Position numbers and translations under genes: made by a program
Notes under the pieces: model-generated
Seen by the model: only the letters and a program-made list of their open reading frames with translations
The model's database searches: none
Told to the model about the DNA's origin: nothing
Origin: Puffinus mauretanicus
Taxonomy: Eukaryota > Chordata > Aves > Procellariiformes > Procellariidae
DNA length: 64,000 nucleotides
Assembly (NCBI GenBank): GCA_023333565.1
Contig: JAJKFH010001810.1
Location: 1 to 64,000, forward strand
Reading direction: 5' to 3'
Shown: in pieces, positions 38,607-49,640 of the stretch
Numbering within the stretch: position 1 is the first letter of the stretch
Layout: every line of letters begins with the position of its first letter

Positions 38607-40607
38607 GGAGCTTGCTTTTTTTTTTGAGGAGCTTTTAAGTGCAGAGATTTTGCCTTGCAGTAGTGTGGATTTTCATTATTAAGTAAACTGTAATCTGATA
38701 GTAATTGTAATACAGAAAAGAGTGAAAGCAGTAACCGTCATTTCTGTCAAAAATAGTGTGCTAAGAAAAATAGTTAATTTGTAACTGTTGGTCCCATCAT
38801 GAAGGTTCTGCTCGTGGGCCTGTCCTTCCCTTGTATTGGATTCAAAGCTCTAGAATATCAATCAGGAGTGTAAGGCAGATCTTAATTCACCATTTTTTTA
38901 AAAGTAAATATTCAGTAAAAGCCACTTTCTCCTCTACATTGAGCTTTTTCAATAACTAGCCAGATATTTAGAAAGTTGCACTACTTTCAGGAGAAACTTC
39001 TACTGAAATCAAATTTCAAGACATGGTTTGGCTCAACAGAGAGTAGACAAGATCATCAGATTAGGTCTAATAATAATTCTTCCTTTTTATAAGAATTATA
39101 TTTCAAGTATATGCAAATTTTCCGGTTAAAAAAACACCAAATTCATACAAAGGAATTTAGTATATCAATAACTTGATTCAACAACTCGTGTGATCCAACA
39201 ATTACTGACATGAATTGTGAATCATTCCTGAAAACTTAGAAATACTACAGGCAAGCTATCAATTTTCAGATAGAAGAGGCAGCTGTTTTTGTAAAAAACT
39301 GGTTTTACTACACTTCAGCAGAACAATACACAACTTTTCAATAACAGAGACAATTTGGGAATTTTAAATTTTTTGGTTTACAGGGTTTTTTGTGTTTTTC
39401 TTTTCACAGAGACACCGAACAATTCCAGTTCAATATGAACTGCAAGCATAAAGCAGGTCTACAAATGTCTTCTGTGAGCAGCTAATAAAATGAACACTTT
39501 TCAAAGTTGTCCAAGACATTGTAGTTGACAAGGAAATCGAACGAGATTGCTTAGAAGCTTATATTAAGCCAGTAACAATAAACTAATACAATTTGATAGT
39601 GATTCTTCCTATGACTGCACTAAAATCATGTTATAATTCCTAAGTGTATGGATAAAATGAGTTTTTATCTCAGTAAATTATCCAGGCAGATGGAAAGACT
39701 GTAATCTCTTTTCTTATCATTGTGTTTGTCTCATACTGGGTACAACATATACTGAGATCAAATGTTGAACAGTCAAATGAACAGCAATTGTAATTTTTAA
39801 AGGAAAAAAAAAAAGACTCAAAGGCTACCCACCTAGAATTTTTCTTCCAAACATCCCCAAAAGCCAGACCATCTTCCTGGAGCCTTCACTTAAGAAATAT
39901 ACTGTATTTGGGTCATGGATTATTTGAAATGTTTTCCAACTGGAGCAAATCTATTCCAATCATGCAGTAATAGCCCCAGCATAAAGAATGTCAAAAGATA
40001 AGTAAACCAAGAGACACTATGAAGACCGACCCACAACAAACAACTCCGCCCACTCCCCAAACAGGAGCTCTCCTTTGTATTACAGAAGTAGATGGAATAA
40101 AAACCCAATAGATATGATTCTATGACTGTGTTTGTTTTTAAAGCAGGTTCAGATGAGCTGAAACAACAGCCTGTCTCACAAGGAGAGGATACCACTTGCC
40201 CTCCTTCTCCTCTAAGCTCTTGTTATGTGAATTGCTGCACGTCAAGTGCCATACAATTGTCAAAACAGGTAAGCTGCTGAGTTTACAACAGACACACTTG
40301 AATATTTACCTCCCAGGAGTGAAAATTCACTCTTGTTCAAAAGAGAGAAAAAGATGTCTGTGACTGACACCTGCTTACACAGTTTGACTCATACTTTTCT
40401 TGACGACTTAAAAAACTAGACTAAAAAGTGTGAGCTTCTATGCTTCACAGACAGGGATATAGCAGTCTGGGAAGTTTTCAACGGAGGTTTTTTACAAGAA
40501 ATTTGTAAGCTTTTAGAAAATTATGAAGTTAGAATTTAGAAATGTTTTTTTTTTTTTTGCAAAATAATTTCCTAAAAATATCTTTCAATTATAAAGGAGA
40601 CAGTTAT

Positions 40608-40633
40608 GGGGCGCGGGGGGGGGGGCAGGGGGG
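40608..40633 (+). repeat. Short G-rich run (G4-prone)
   Basis: Four Gs, CGC, eleven Gs, CA, then six Gs on the plus strand. The spacing could support an intramolecular G-quadruplex. A run this long could also be a length-variable or sequencing-sensitive site. Confidence 0.8.
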
Positions 40634-41936
40634 AAGATAAAATGAAAGAAAATGGATCCAGTTGAGCTGAGTGTGGCCTCTGACATGCAGAGGGATTTGA
40701 ACCTGTGTCTTGCATAACCCACATTGGTATATCTATTGAAACCTTCTTTTGTTCTTCCTCTAGACTAATGAATAAACAATTATTCTCATATATGATCATC
40801 TCCAGCAGACAACTTTGATGTATACTGTTAACTTAGTCTGGGGCAGCTTTAATGTTTGTTCTATCTGTTCAAGAACGCTTGTTGAACAATTTTATACATA
40901 GAGTGTTTGCTCTTTGTCACTTTCTCTGGTTCATTTTCACCAGCTAAACTGATAGATTAATGATGTATCAACACTCCCCTGCAGGGACCTGACTGTGAGT
41001 TTTCTCCATTCTGAGCTAGTGCCCTAGACAACAGGCACTTCTGATCCTATACAGGGAGAGGAGGGGGGAGAAATGGGAGAGAACAAAAGAAAGGTCAGTT
41101 TAGCTTTGAAGCAAAAGAAGGAAAACATTTAAAAGCCTGGGAATTCCTGAAAAGGAAAAAAAAATCATTTAGTATTAGTCCAGAAAATTAGCTGTGCAAT
41201 GAATTACATACATAGCATTTGATTGAACCCTTTCTACTTTATTAATATCTTTTATAATGCATTAGTACTTGAATGTGACATAGTATTCCAATAACGGTCT
41301 TTTTAATTATATGTATTGCAAAGGTAACATGATTTTACTGCACTTAGTACTTCCTTATTTAACGCAACAGAAGTTACCATTTGCTGTCTCTAATTTCACA
41401 TGACATGATAAGTACATCTTATATTTCATCACAGCCATGAGTTACTTTCTGTCAATGCTTTCCCATATAGCAAGTCCTCCTGTAGACTCAATGCAGCCTG
41501 TAGAAGACGCAAGGCATTCGGGTGAGCCCAGCTGTCATGAGTTTCCTCCTTTTCTGGGCAAGTTAGGTCTGCAGTTTAACTTGCGTTACTTCTTTTATCA
41601 TATTCATAAGATTTAAAGGGAAAGTTTAGGGTGAGGAGATGGCATATTTTGCTATGGGTATATATGATATTTAAGATTTATATTGTTCATAAATTTTATT
41701 CAAATAAGAACAGTTTCATACACTCAGATCCTCTGCAGAAGATCCACTGCAAGTGTTTTCTTTTACCCATCTCTTAAGTAATTCCAACCACTGTCATAAT
41801 GTCACCTCTAAGCCAGGATAACTCAAGTAAAGAACCTTTCTTAAAAACAGCACTTAATAATTTAGAGTTTGAACATGTATGATGATATTCTTCCAGGCAC
41901 TTTCCACAAGTGGAGTGTTAAGTTTGGCATCCAGGC

Positions 41937-42009
41937 TGATGTTTGTACTGGTGATCATATCCTACAGGTAAATTGATGTTTGTACTAGTGATCATATCCT
42001 ACAGGTAAA
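41937..42009. repeat. Tandem duplication of a ~37-bp unit
   Basis: Two adjacent copies of a unit starting TGATGTTTGTACT, at 41,937-41,973 and 41,974-42,009, differ at one internal base (CTGGTG versus CTAGTG) plus edge bases. Each copy ends in ACAGGTAAA, which resembles a splice donor but has no exon support. The near identity suggests a recent duplication. Confidence 0.95.
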
Positions 42010-42639
42010 TAAGGACAGTTTTCTTTCACGTCAATGTTATGCTAGAAACCAGTGCTAGCTTGCATTCTAGTCCTAGTGCACATCCCTCAGAGGTGGAGAG
42101 ACCTCTGTGCCTCTCAGAGCATGCCTGCTCCGTACAATGGGCACTGGAGTTACTGTCATCCAGGACTTCCTTTGAACAGGAAAAAGCCCGACTCTGTCCT
42201 TATGGCACCATAGCTAAGATGTCCCAACTTCATGATGGGACAGTGCTCACTAGCGTGGGTGTGACACCGCACTCCCACAGCCACATTGTCATTGCAAGCT
42301 AGTTATGCAGCTCTGCACTTCATAGATGGAGAATTGTGGTCTCAGTACCTTCTTACCATTCTCTATTGATGAGCATGAACACATCTTTAATTTTTAAGTT
42401 TTGGTATACACCATCAGTCTGTTTTAGCTTTAATATTTATATCTATGCAAGAATACCTATTGAACAGCCATCCTTATACAGATGTAGAAGACATTGCACT
42501 AATGTACTGCTTCATTTTCTCTAGCATAGTTCAACATTCGAGCTAATAATATTTTTGATGTGTGACTATAGTTGTGTTTGTGTCTGTGAAAGACCTTTAA
42601 CGAAAAATGAAAATATAAGCCATATTTGGCTCAAATGTA

Positions 42640-42775
42640 TATAATTTAAGGTCAGAAGCAAAGGAGTGGTGTGCTCATCTAGTCCAAACTCCTGCATAAC
42701 ATGGGTCATCGAATTTCACCCTGTAATTTGGTCAGTGTTTTATGCAACGTGCTTTTAGGGGAATAATAGGAGCTG
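42640..42775 (-). mobile_element. Ancient amniote-type CR1 3' end
   Basis: Reading up-coordinate, AAGGTCAGAAGCAAAGG, CATCTAGTCCAAACTCCTGC, ATAACATGGGTCATCGAAT and TTCACCCTGTAATTTGG follow the order of the older CR1 3' ends common in turtles and crocodilians (catctagtctgacctcctg, then ataacacaggccatagaa). It is much more diverged than the other CR1 copies. The 5' side fades into unique sequence by about 42,775. Confidence 0.55.
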
Positions 42776-43527
42776 TTTTGTCCTAAGAGTTTCAGGAAAT
42801 TCAGCCAGTTCTTATCCCCCGGAATTGCCAAGGAGATGCATATGTGTTAACTCTTTCCTATTTTAGTATTGACCAGCATTTTCCTAAGAATAAAATATAC
42901 AAGGTATAATTAAAGCCTGCTGGAATCCTGCTACAGCCCATGTCCTCAATAAAACAAAAATTAATCAAAGCTGTAGCACATTCAAAAAAGACTCAGTTTA
43001 CCTTGGGGGAAAAAAAAAAAAACAGCTAGCTTGCTCCATGAAGCTAAAGATAGAAAAAAATCTACTGTCCTACAGCAGTAAACCTGCTTAAGTGTCTCAC
43101 TAGAATAAACTCTGTTTAAAATTATTGTTACTATTTTTATTTTATTATGCGAGAGGAATTACATGGAAAGGTTAAGAATAGATTGGAGACAAAAACCCGA
43201 GTCAATATGAATGTTTTGTTCAAATAGGTTGTTTAACAACTTGGTTTGCTAGGCTTTTCTTGCAGTATACAAAAAGTTAATAGGTAGTGTTCTTATATTT
43301 TTCTCTTATTTATTTCTTTTTGCATACCAATAAAGTTGAACTGCAAGGGAGTTGGTTATACTGCCCACACTACATATTACACTGTATTTCTTTGGTGGTT
43401 TGAAGCTTGGTGGTTGGAACTGAACAAATAATATGTGCCAGACTGAAAGCGAAGCATATTCTAACCCATAATTATTAACCATGTACAAAGAAATTAAATG
43501 TCATGTTAATAAATTTTATTAAGTGCA
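42776..43527. other. AT-rich unique DNA, nothing recognised
   Basis: Contains an A run near 43,010-43,021 and no supported gene. Confidence 0.45.
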
Positions 43528-43660
43528 GACTGCAATGTGGCCTTGTAATCAAGGTGTTACACTGGGAGACAAGAGCAGTAGCATTTGACTTTCACAGACC
43601 TGTAGGGTCACTTTGGGCAAATCAGCATTTGTCTCTCCCTCTTCCTTTACACACCACTCC
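43528..43660 (+). mobile_element. MIR-like SINE fossil
   Basis: ACACTGGGAGACAAGAGCAG followed by CTGTAGGGTCACTTTGGGCA, AATCAGC and a pyrimidine-rich TCTCTCCCTCTTCC parallels the MIR core (ctgtgtgaccttgggcaagtcac, then cctctctgtgcctcag). Ends are uncertain. Confidence 0.5.
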
Positions 43661-46600
43661 TGTATCATTTATTAAGGAGCAGAGTCTCTAACCTAAGCCA
43701 TTTCCCTTTGTATTTTTGAAGGCATATCTACAGTGGTATACTCTAACCCGGAGCTCAGAAGTAACACAAAGAACAGTGATACCTATTTTACAGGAGGTGA
43801 CTCAAACAGTGTCTAACGCATGCATGAAATACAGGCAGTGACTCTTAATCCTCATGTGCAAATGTATACGTAATATATGAGGACTGCTACTTGTGATCCT
43901 GGAGAAGTGCATGCTTCAGATATTCCATACATAAAATAGGCTGCTAGCCAGCTAGTTGGCTACCTTGCTCCAAAATAATCAGCACATAGCTGGAGCTGTT
44001 CAAAAAATTGTTGAAAATATGATACTGGTCAAAACCAGTCATTTTCATATGAGTTTTCCTTTAAAAAAGTAAGTTGGAAGAAAACTAAATCTGAACAAAA
44101 ACTGGAGGTTATCCTGGACAGACATGAAAAAAATGAAATAGAAAAAAAGGATTAGCATAGCTAAAAACCTCTCCAACACCTATAAAACTAAAACAACTCA
44201 GTGCATTAGATAGTGGGTTTCTTTTATATAAAAACCAGATGGGCAAAGCAAGCAGAAGAAAAGTCACGCTGCAGAGCATTAAAAAAATTATAAAATCATA
44301 TAAAGTGGTGGGAAGTCTTCAGTTGGCATACCTTCTAGAAGAAACTTCACTTACATCTGCTGGACAGAACTTTGCAAGGAAGCACAAGACCAAGCCCTAT
44401 CCTCATGACTAGGAACTGGCTTCCTACCTATTCAAATACTGCTGCAGAAATCATGCAGTCATCATTTGGAGCTTCACTCAGACCGCACAGAAGTCAAACA
44501 GTGTCTGTGCCTTTCAGAAAAGGGCTGAACTAGCAATAGGCTTGGCTACTCAGTTTTATATTTCTGAAAAAAGCCTTTATTTTGAGACATTAGGTATCAG
44601 AGCAGGGTGCCACAAGTTTTCAGAAAAGGAAACCTCTTCTTTTTTCTGATTTTTTTTTCCCAGGTCCTAAAGCTTCTAAGGACACTGAAGAGCAATTAAA
44701 ACAAACAAACAAGCAAACAAAATACCTTTTGTGTGTGAGTGACAGCAGTAAGGTCTTCTGCCCACCAAGAGCTAGGGAACAACATGTTAGAGCAAAGCAG
44801 TGCTTCTAATATTGTGGCTTTAGTGACAAAAAACAGATGCTTCAGAAAAGAGGCAAAGAACTCACAATAGGAATAATTCCTTCCAGAAAGATTTCCTTTT
44901 AATCTTTCACATATAAGAGATTGATTTAAACCTGAAACAGGGACTTTTCAAAGCCTTTCCAATATCCTTTTTTAGCATTAATTATAACAGCTCTAGCTCT
45001 TCTTGTGGTATGTATAAATTACAAACTCTTCAAACTTTGGTAGGGAGGTAATCTAAGATATGTCCCATTACACGCTGTTGGTAAACCAATGATTCACTGT
45101 TTATATGGAAAAGAAATGAAAGGTTTGCACACTAAGGAAAAAAAAATTAATTTATCAAAGTCTGTTCAGCCTAATTTATAAGGACTGGGCCATTAAACAG
45201 CAAGAATGGAGATTGCACATAATAATGTAAATCATAATTACATATAATGATTTGCATCACTGAGACATTCAGGTGCAACTAATAGGATAAACTAGAGTCT
45301 TTATTTTGAAGAAGATGAGTTTCAAATTGCTAAGCTAATAGCTGAATAGTTTTTAAAGACTGGGTTAAATCTTTAATGCACTCATGATCACTAGTACCTA
45401 AAAAAAAGTATGTTGAGAAATAAAATCACTCCTATTTAGGGTGTTTTCAAAATCACTCTGTACATTTATTGACAAGCACTGTGAAGGATATCACTCAAAG
45501 ACTAAGATTAAAAAAAGCCCAAACAAAAAACCTATGAATGAACAAAAGAAAGCTTTTAAATTTTCTTTGCATGAACCTTCTTAGTTAATTGTTCTTATAC
45601 AAATGTATTCTTGCTTCCCAAAAAATTCTAGTCAAGTAAGATAGCAATAGTTAGCATATTACTATGGGTAAAGAAAAATGTAGGAACATAACTATTAAAT
45701 TAAGGTAAGGAACAAGGCTTTGAGAATATTTGATTTTTGATTCATTTAAAAAAAAGTGAAAAACTGAAGGTTTTTTTAAATTTTTTAAATTTCCTTTTTT
45801 TTCAAACAGAGGTAAAGGCTGTCAAACTGTGTCCAGCTCTGTCCTAAATGAAATATTTCATTAAGTAAGAAGAACTGTTTTTCCTGTTCCCTCTTTCGCC
45901 TCCCAGCTCTCAGCAGAGACTTGACTATAGCACACAGAGTTTTATAGTGTGTATTGGTTTGATAATAAAGGGTTCAGGGAAGGACAAGGGCTGGGAGAGA
46001 AGGTGGAAAGAAGTGAGTTATTAAATATTTTACCTGACTTTCAAGTGTCATAGGTATTCACATATAGTCTGTGACATTCCCTTCCTTTTAGTCTAGAGAG
46101 AAAAAAAAAAAAAAAGTAACCTTTTTAATTTGACCATGTGCATAAATCCTACTGAAGTCAACAAACCAGAGGATAAATTGGAGCCTTAAGGAAGCTGAAT
46201 GGTGAAAGACAGTTCTGGGATCAGCTGGGTACTTGCTGCAGTATGAAAAAAACAGTTGGGTTTCTCCTCAGACATTGTCTGTCTCCTGTCATTCTTCTAA
46301 CATCCACAGGGCCTGGAGGCTGAAAGTTGAGCATCTTTTGCAAAGGGCAACCTCAGCCAGCTCCTCTTGACAGGATTTTGATGCAGAACAACAGCAAGTC
46401 ACACTGGGGAGACCCTCTACATCTGTTTTGAGCAATTAATCCCCTGGAGGTAACTCCATTCACATGCAACTAATTTTGCCGTGTTTTAGCTAGAATATGA
46501 TTGAGTGAGCAGACTGGAAATTGAAGACACTTGCTATTTATTTTGTGAAAACAAATGAAGAGACCATTAACCTCCCAAAAGAACTGATTACTGTATATGT

Positions 46601-48621
46601 TTTAAAATTTTAGTCCTTTCTCTTCCCAGGCTTGAGAACTGTGCAACAGCTTTGGTGACAATCAAGATGATGTTACTTGTCAACACTAAGCCAAGACAGA
46701 TTATTGTGATGAGGGAATCACAACTCTCCAAACATGAAACTTAACCCCATAAACTCCTGTAGCCTCTCTTAGTATCAATCAGCTGTAGGTTAGATTCTCT
46801 TTCTCAGGGAAAATATTATCAAGGTCTATTTCAGAGTGCGTTAAGATAATTTCTTACACCATACTAAAATAAATGAAACCCTCCTCTAGAAGTTAGTGTC
46901 TATTGGGACTTGCATAAAGACAGTCAAAGTCCTTGTATTCCTGGAACATCTGGGATCATGAAAAAAGTAAATTCTATTGCTGTGTTTTCCAGTTTATTTA
47001 AGTTCATCAGATTGTATGTGCATCTATTTTATAATTCCACTGCTAACGTATAGAAATGAATGACAATTTTGCTCTAGTTATATTTGCTTTTGTGCACAGA
47101 TACAGATATTTAACAACACAAAGTTTCTTTGAAATGATGGCAAAGTGGGTATCAAAATCTCTTTACTCTGGATTGGCATGAAAACAGTGTTAAAAATTAA
47201 TATCTTTAATCAAGTTCAAGTTCGGCTATGGATATTTTTTTTTTATCCCCAGTAACTAGTTCTCACGTGGTACAGGCTGATCAAAACTGGAGTGTCCCAT
47301 AGAACAAGCACTGTTTTAAAATAATGCTTTAGGAGTGTATCCACCCACTGTGAACAAACCTGGGAGCAAGCGTTTGTCTTAAAAGTGCACCTTCTAGCAA
47401 TTTTATTCTTTATCTGCCTCCAGCTCCCCATTGCTTCCAAACAATTTTTGCAATTTACCACCCAGCTTTACTCATACTTGACAGAGGGATATCAAAATAT
47501 TATTAAAACATTGGTAGTTGAGTAGAGGAGGAATACCCAGATAATTACCCCCCACTGATGAATAAAATTCTGCCCAGAGAAGTCAAGTGTATTATGGTTA
47601 GATACTGCAGAAACCACACAGGAGAGAACTGTATGAAAGCCATGGGACATCAGGCTTTATAAACACTGCTTCTCCTGCAACTACTTGTCTTACTTCCTGG
47701 CTGTGTACAAGGAAACTCCCAGGGTAGACACTATTTAGCCATAACTCTCTGGGAAAGAATCCCATTAGTAGCTTTGTCATCTGCAATTTCTGAGGCCAGG
47801 CTGTTTTGGAAACATTAATTTTTTCTGTGTTAGAAAGTCAAAACCAAATTCAGTCTCCTGGTGTCCCCCCACAACAGAACTTCAGGATGAACTTTATTCA
47901 CACATTTGGAGAAGCTGTATAACACTGTCTGCAGACAAACCTGCTGTGGACAGGTGCCCAGTAAACTTTCTAACACGTTGCCTAGCCAATATACACTGGC
48001 CTTCACCTTCAGGCTCCCTCCTCTTTTACTTTGGTACTGAAAATAATTTTTATGTTTTAATCAATTGCTTAGACAAGTGTAGAATTCATCAGCCAAGCCT
48101 ATATTTAACCCAAAGATGAACTAAACCTAGTGCTTCCAAATGGCAGGTTAACATAAAAAGAAAATATTTAGTTAAGTTACAGCTCGAAATTAAAATGATA
48201 TTTTAAGACTGAGTATGTCTCCTCTAATCATGAAGAAATTATTACTGGGATGCAGAGATATACGGATGAGCTTATTTGAAAGGTCAAAACATATAAATAA
48301 TTTTGTTGGTTTTTAAAATTTGTACCTGCAATGAAAAGATTGAGATAAACTTTATTTTTTCTCTGGGATTTGCAAGCCATTGAATTTTAGAAATAACAGA
48401 ATCTGTTGTTTTAAACAGGTACGTGTCTTAAGCCCTGTTTCTCTGTGGAACTCTTTTATGGTCAAATCTAATGATTAACTGCTTCCACATTTAACTTCAA
48501 AAGATATCAAACAGTCTCTTTTCTCTTCACCCCTCAAATCCAGGAAGATTTTACTTCTTCTCCACCTCCCCAATCTTTTTACTGGTTGTTGAAATAGAAA
48601 TAATTTTATTTCTTCAAATTT
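43661..48621. other. AT-rich unique DNA, no gene seen
   Basis: About 5 kb with no recognised exon or young transposon. It includes an AAAC-type repeat near 44,698-44,720, an A run near 46,098-46,113 and a T run near 47,229-47,243. Confidence 0.5.
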
Positions 48622-49640
48622 TAGAATGATAGAATTATAGAATACTTTGGGTTGGAAGGGACCTTTAAAGGTCATCTAGTCCACCCCCCTTGCCATGGGC
48701 AGGGACATCTTCAACTAGATCAGGTTGCTCAGAGCCCCGTCCAGCCTGACCTTGAATATTTCCAGGAATGGGGCATCTACCACCTCTCTGGGCAACCTGT
48801 GCCAGTGTTTCACCATCTTTATTGTAAAAATTTCTTCCTTCTATCTAGTCTAAATCTACCCTCTTTTAGTTTAAAACCGTTCCCCCTTGTCCTGTCACAA
48901 CAGGCCCTGCTAAAAAGTCTGTCCTCATCTTTCTTATAAGCCCCCTTTAAGTACTGAAAGGCTGCAATAAGGTCTCCCTGAAGTCTTCTCTTCTCCAGGC
49001 TGAACAACCCCAGCTCTCTCAGCCTTTCATCATGAGAGAGGCATTCTACCCCTTGATCATTTTTGTGGCCCTCCTCTGGACCTGCTTCAACAGGTCCATG
49101 TCTTTCTTGTGATGAGGCCTCCAGAGCTGGAGGTGGGGTCTCACCAGAGCAGAGTAGAGGGGCAGAATCACCTCCCTCGACCTGCTGGCCACGCTTCTTT
49201 TGATGCAGCCCAGGATACGGCTGGCCTTCTGGGCTGTGAGCACACATTGCCAGCTCATGTCCAGCTTTTCATCCATGAGTCCCCCCCAAGTCCTTCTTGG
49301 CAGGGCTGCTCTCAATCCCTTCCTCCCCCAGCCTGTATTGATACCAGGAGTTGCCCCGACCCATGTGCAGGACCTTGCACTTGGCCTTGTTGAACCTCAT
49401 GAGGTTCACATGGGCCCACTTCTCGAGCTTGTCCAGGACCTGCTGGATGGCATCCCGTCCTTCAAGCATGTCAACCACACCACTGCCATCTGCAAACTTG
49501 CTGAGGGTGCACCTGATCCCACTGTCTGTGTCATTGTTGAAGATATTAAACAGTACCGGTCCCAATACAGACCCCTTTGGGACACCACTTGTCACTGATC
49601 TCCATCCATACATTGAGCCATTGACCACTACTGTCTGAAT
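48622..49640 (-). mobile_element. CR1 LINE, 5'-truncated copy C (subfamily 2)
   Basis: Closely related to copy B, with the same 3' end (ACTTTGGGTTGGAAGGGACC after decayed tail units at 48,622-48,642), but truncated later at about 49,640. It therefore also covers the RT catalytic region. Minus-strand blocks in order are [52 protein letters not shown] and [10 protein letters not shown]. The frame is broken at about 49,046 and again around 49,270. The different truncation points of B and C mean they are separate insertions, not a duplicated segment. Confidence 0.93.
48819..49628 (-). pseudogene. CR1 ORF2 remnant with frameshifts and altered catalytic site
   Basis: This is the degraded C-terminal part of the CR1 endonuclease/reverse transcriptase. 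The upstream segment (49,269-49,628) begins before the SGVP block. At 49,485-49,496 the sequence encodes FADG instead of FADD, so the second catalytic aspartate is lost. Next to DLGG near 49,270-49,285 the frame shifts. The middle segment (49,046-49,315) reads through VRPHL but lacks 12 bases that copy B keeps (EYCV in the protein). It stops right after RRATKMIKG because of another shift, and the last segment (48,819-49,060) continues in a third frame. A functional product is not possible. Confidence 0.88.

Larger units (their letters stand above)
38607..42639. other. AT-rich unique DNA with small repeats
   Basis: No exon or transposon recognised. Two features are listed separately: the G-rich run near 40,608 and the 37-bp tandem duplication near 41,937. 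T and A homopolymers lie near 38,619, 39,804 and 40,545-40,558. Confidence 0.5.

Noticed and set aside
37799..49640. Copies B and C as a segmental duplication
   Set aside because: They share only CR1 sequence, end at different 5' truncation points and have unrelated flanks, so they are independent insertions.
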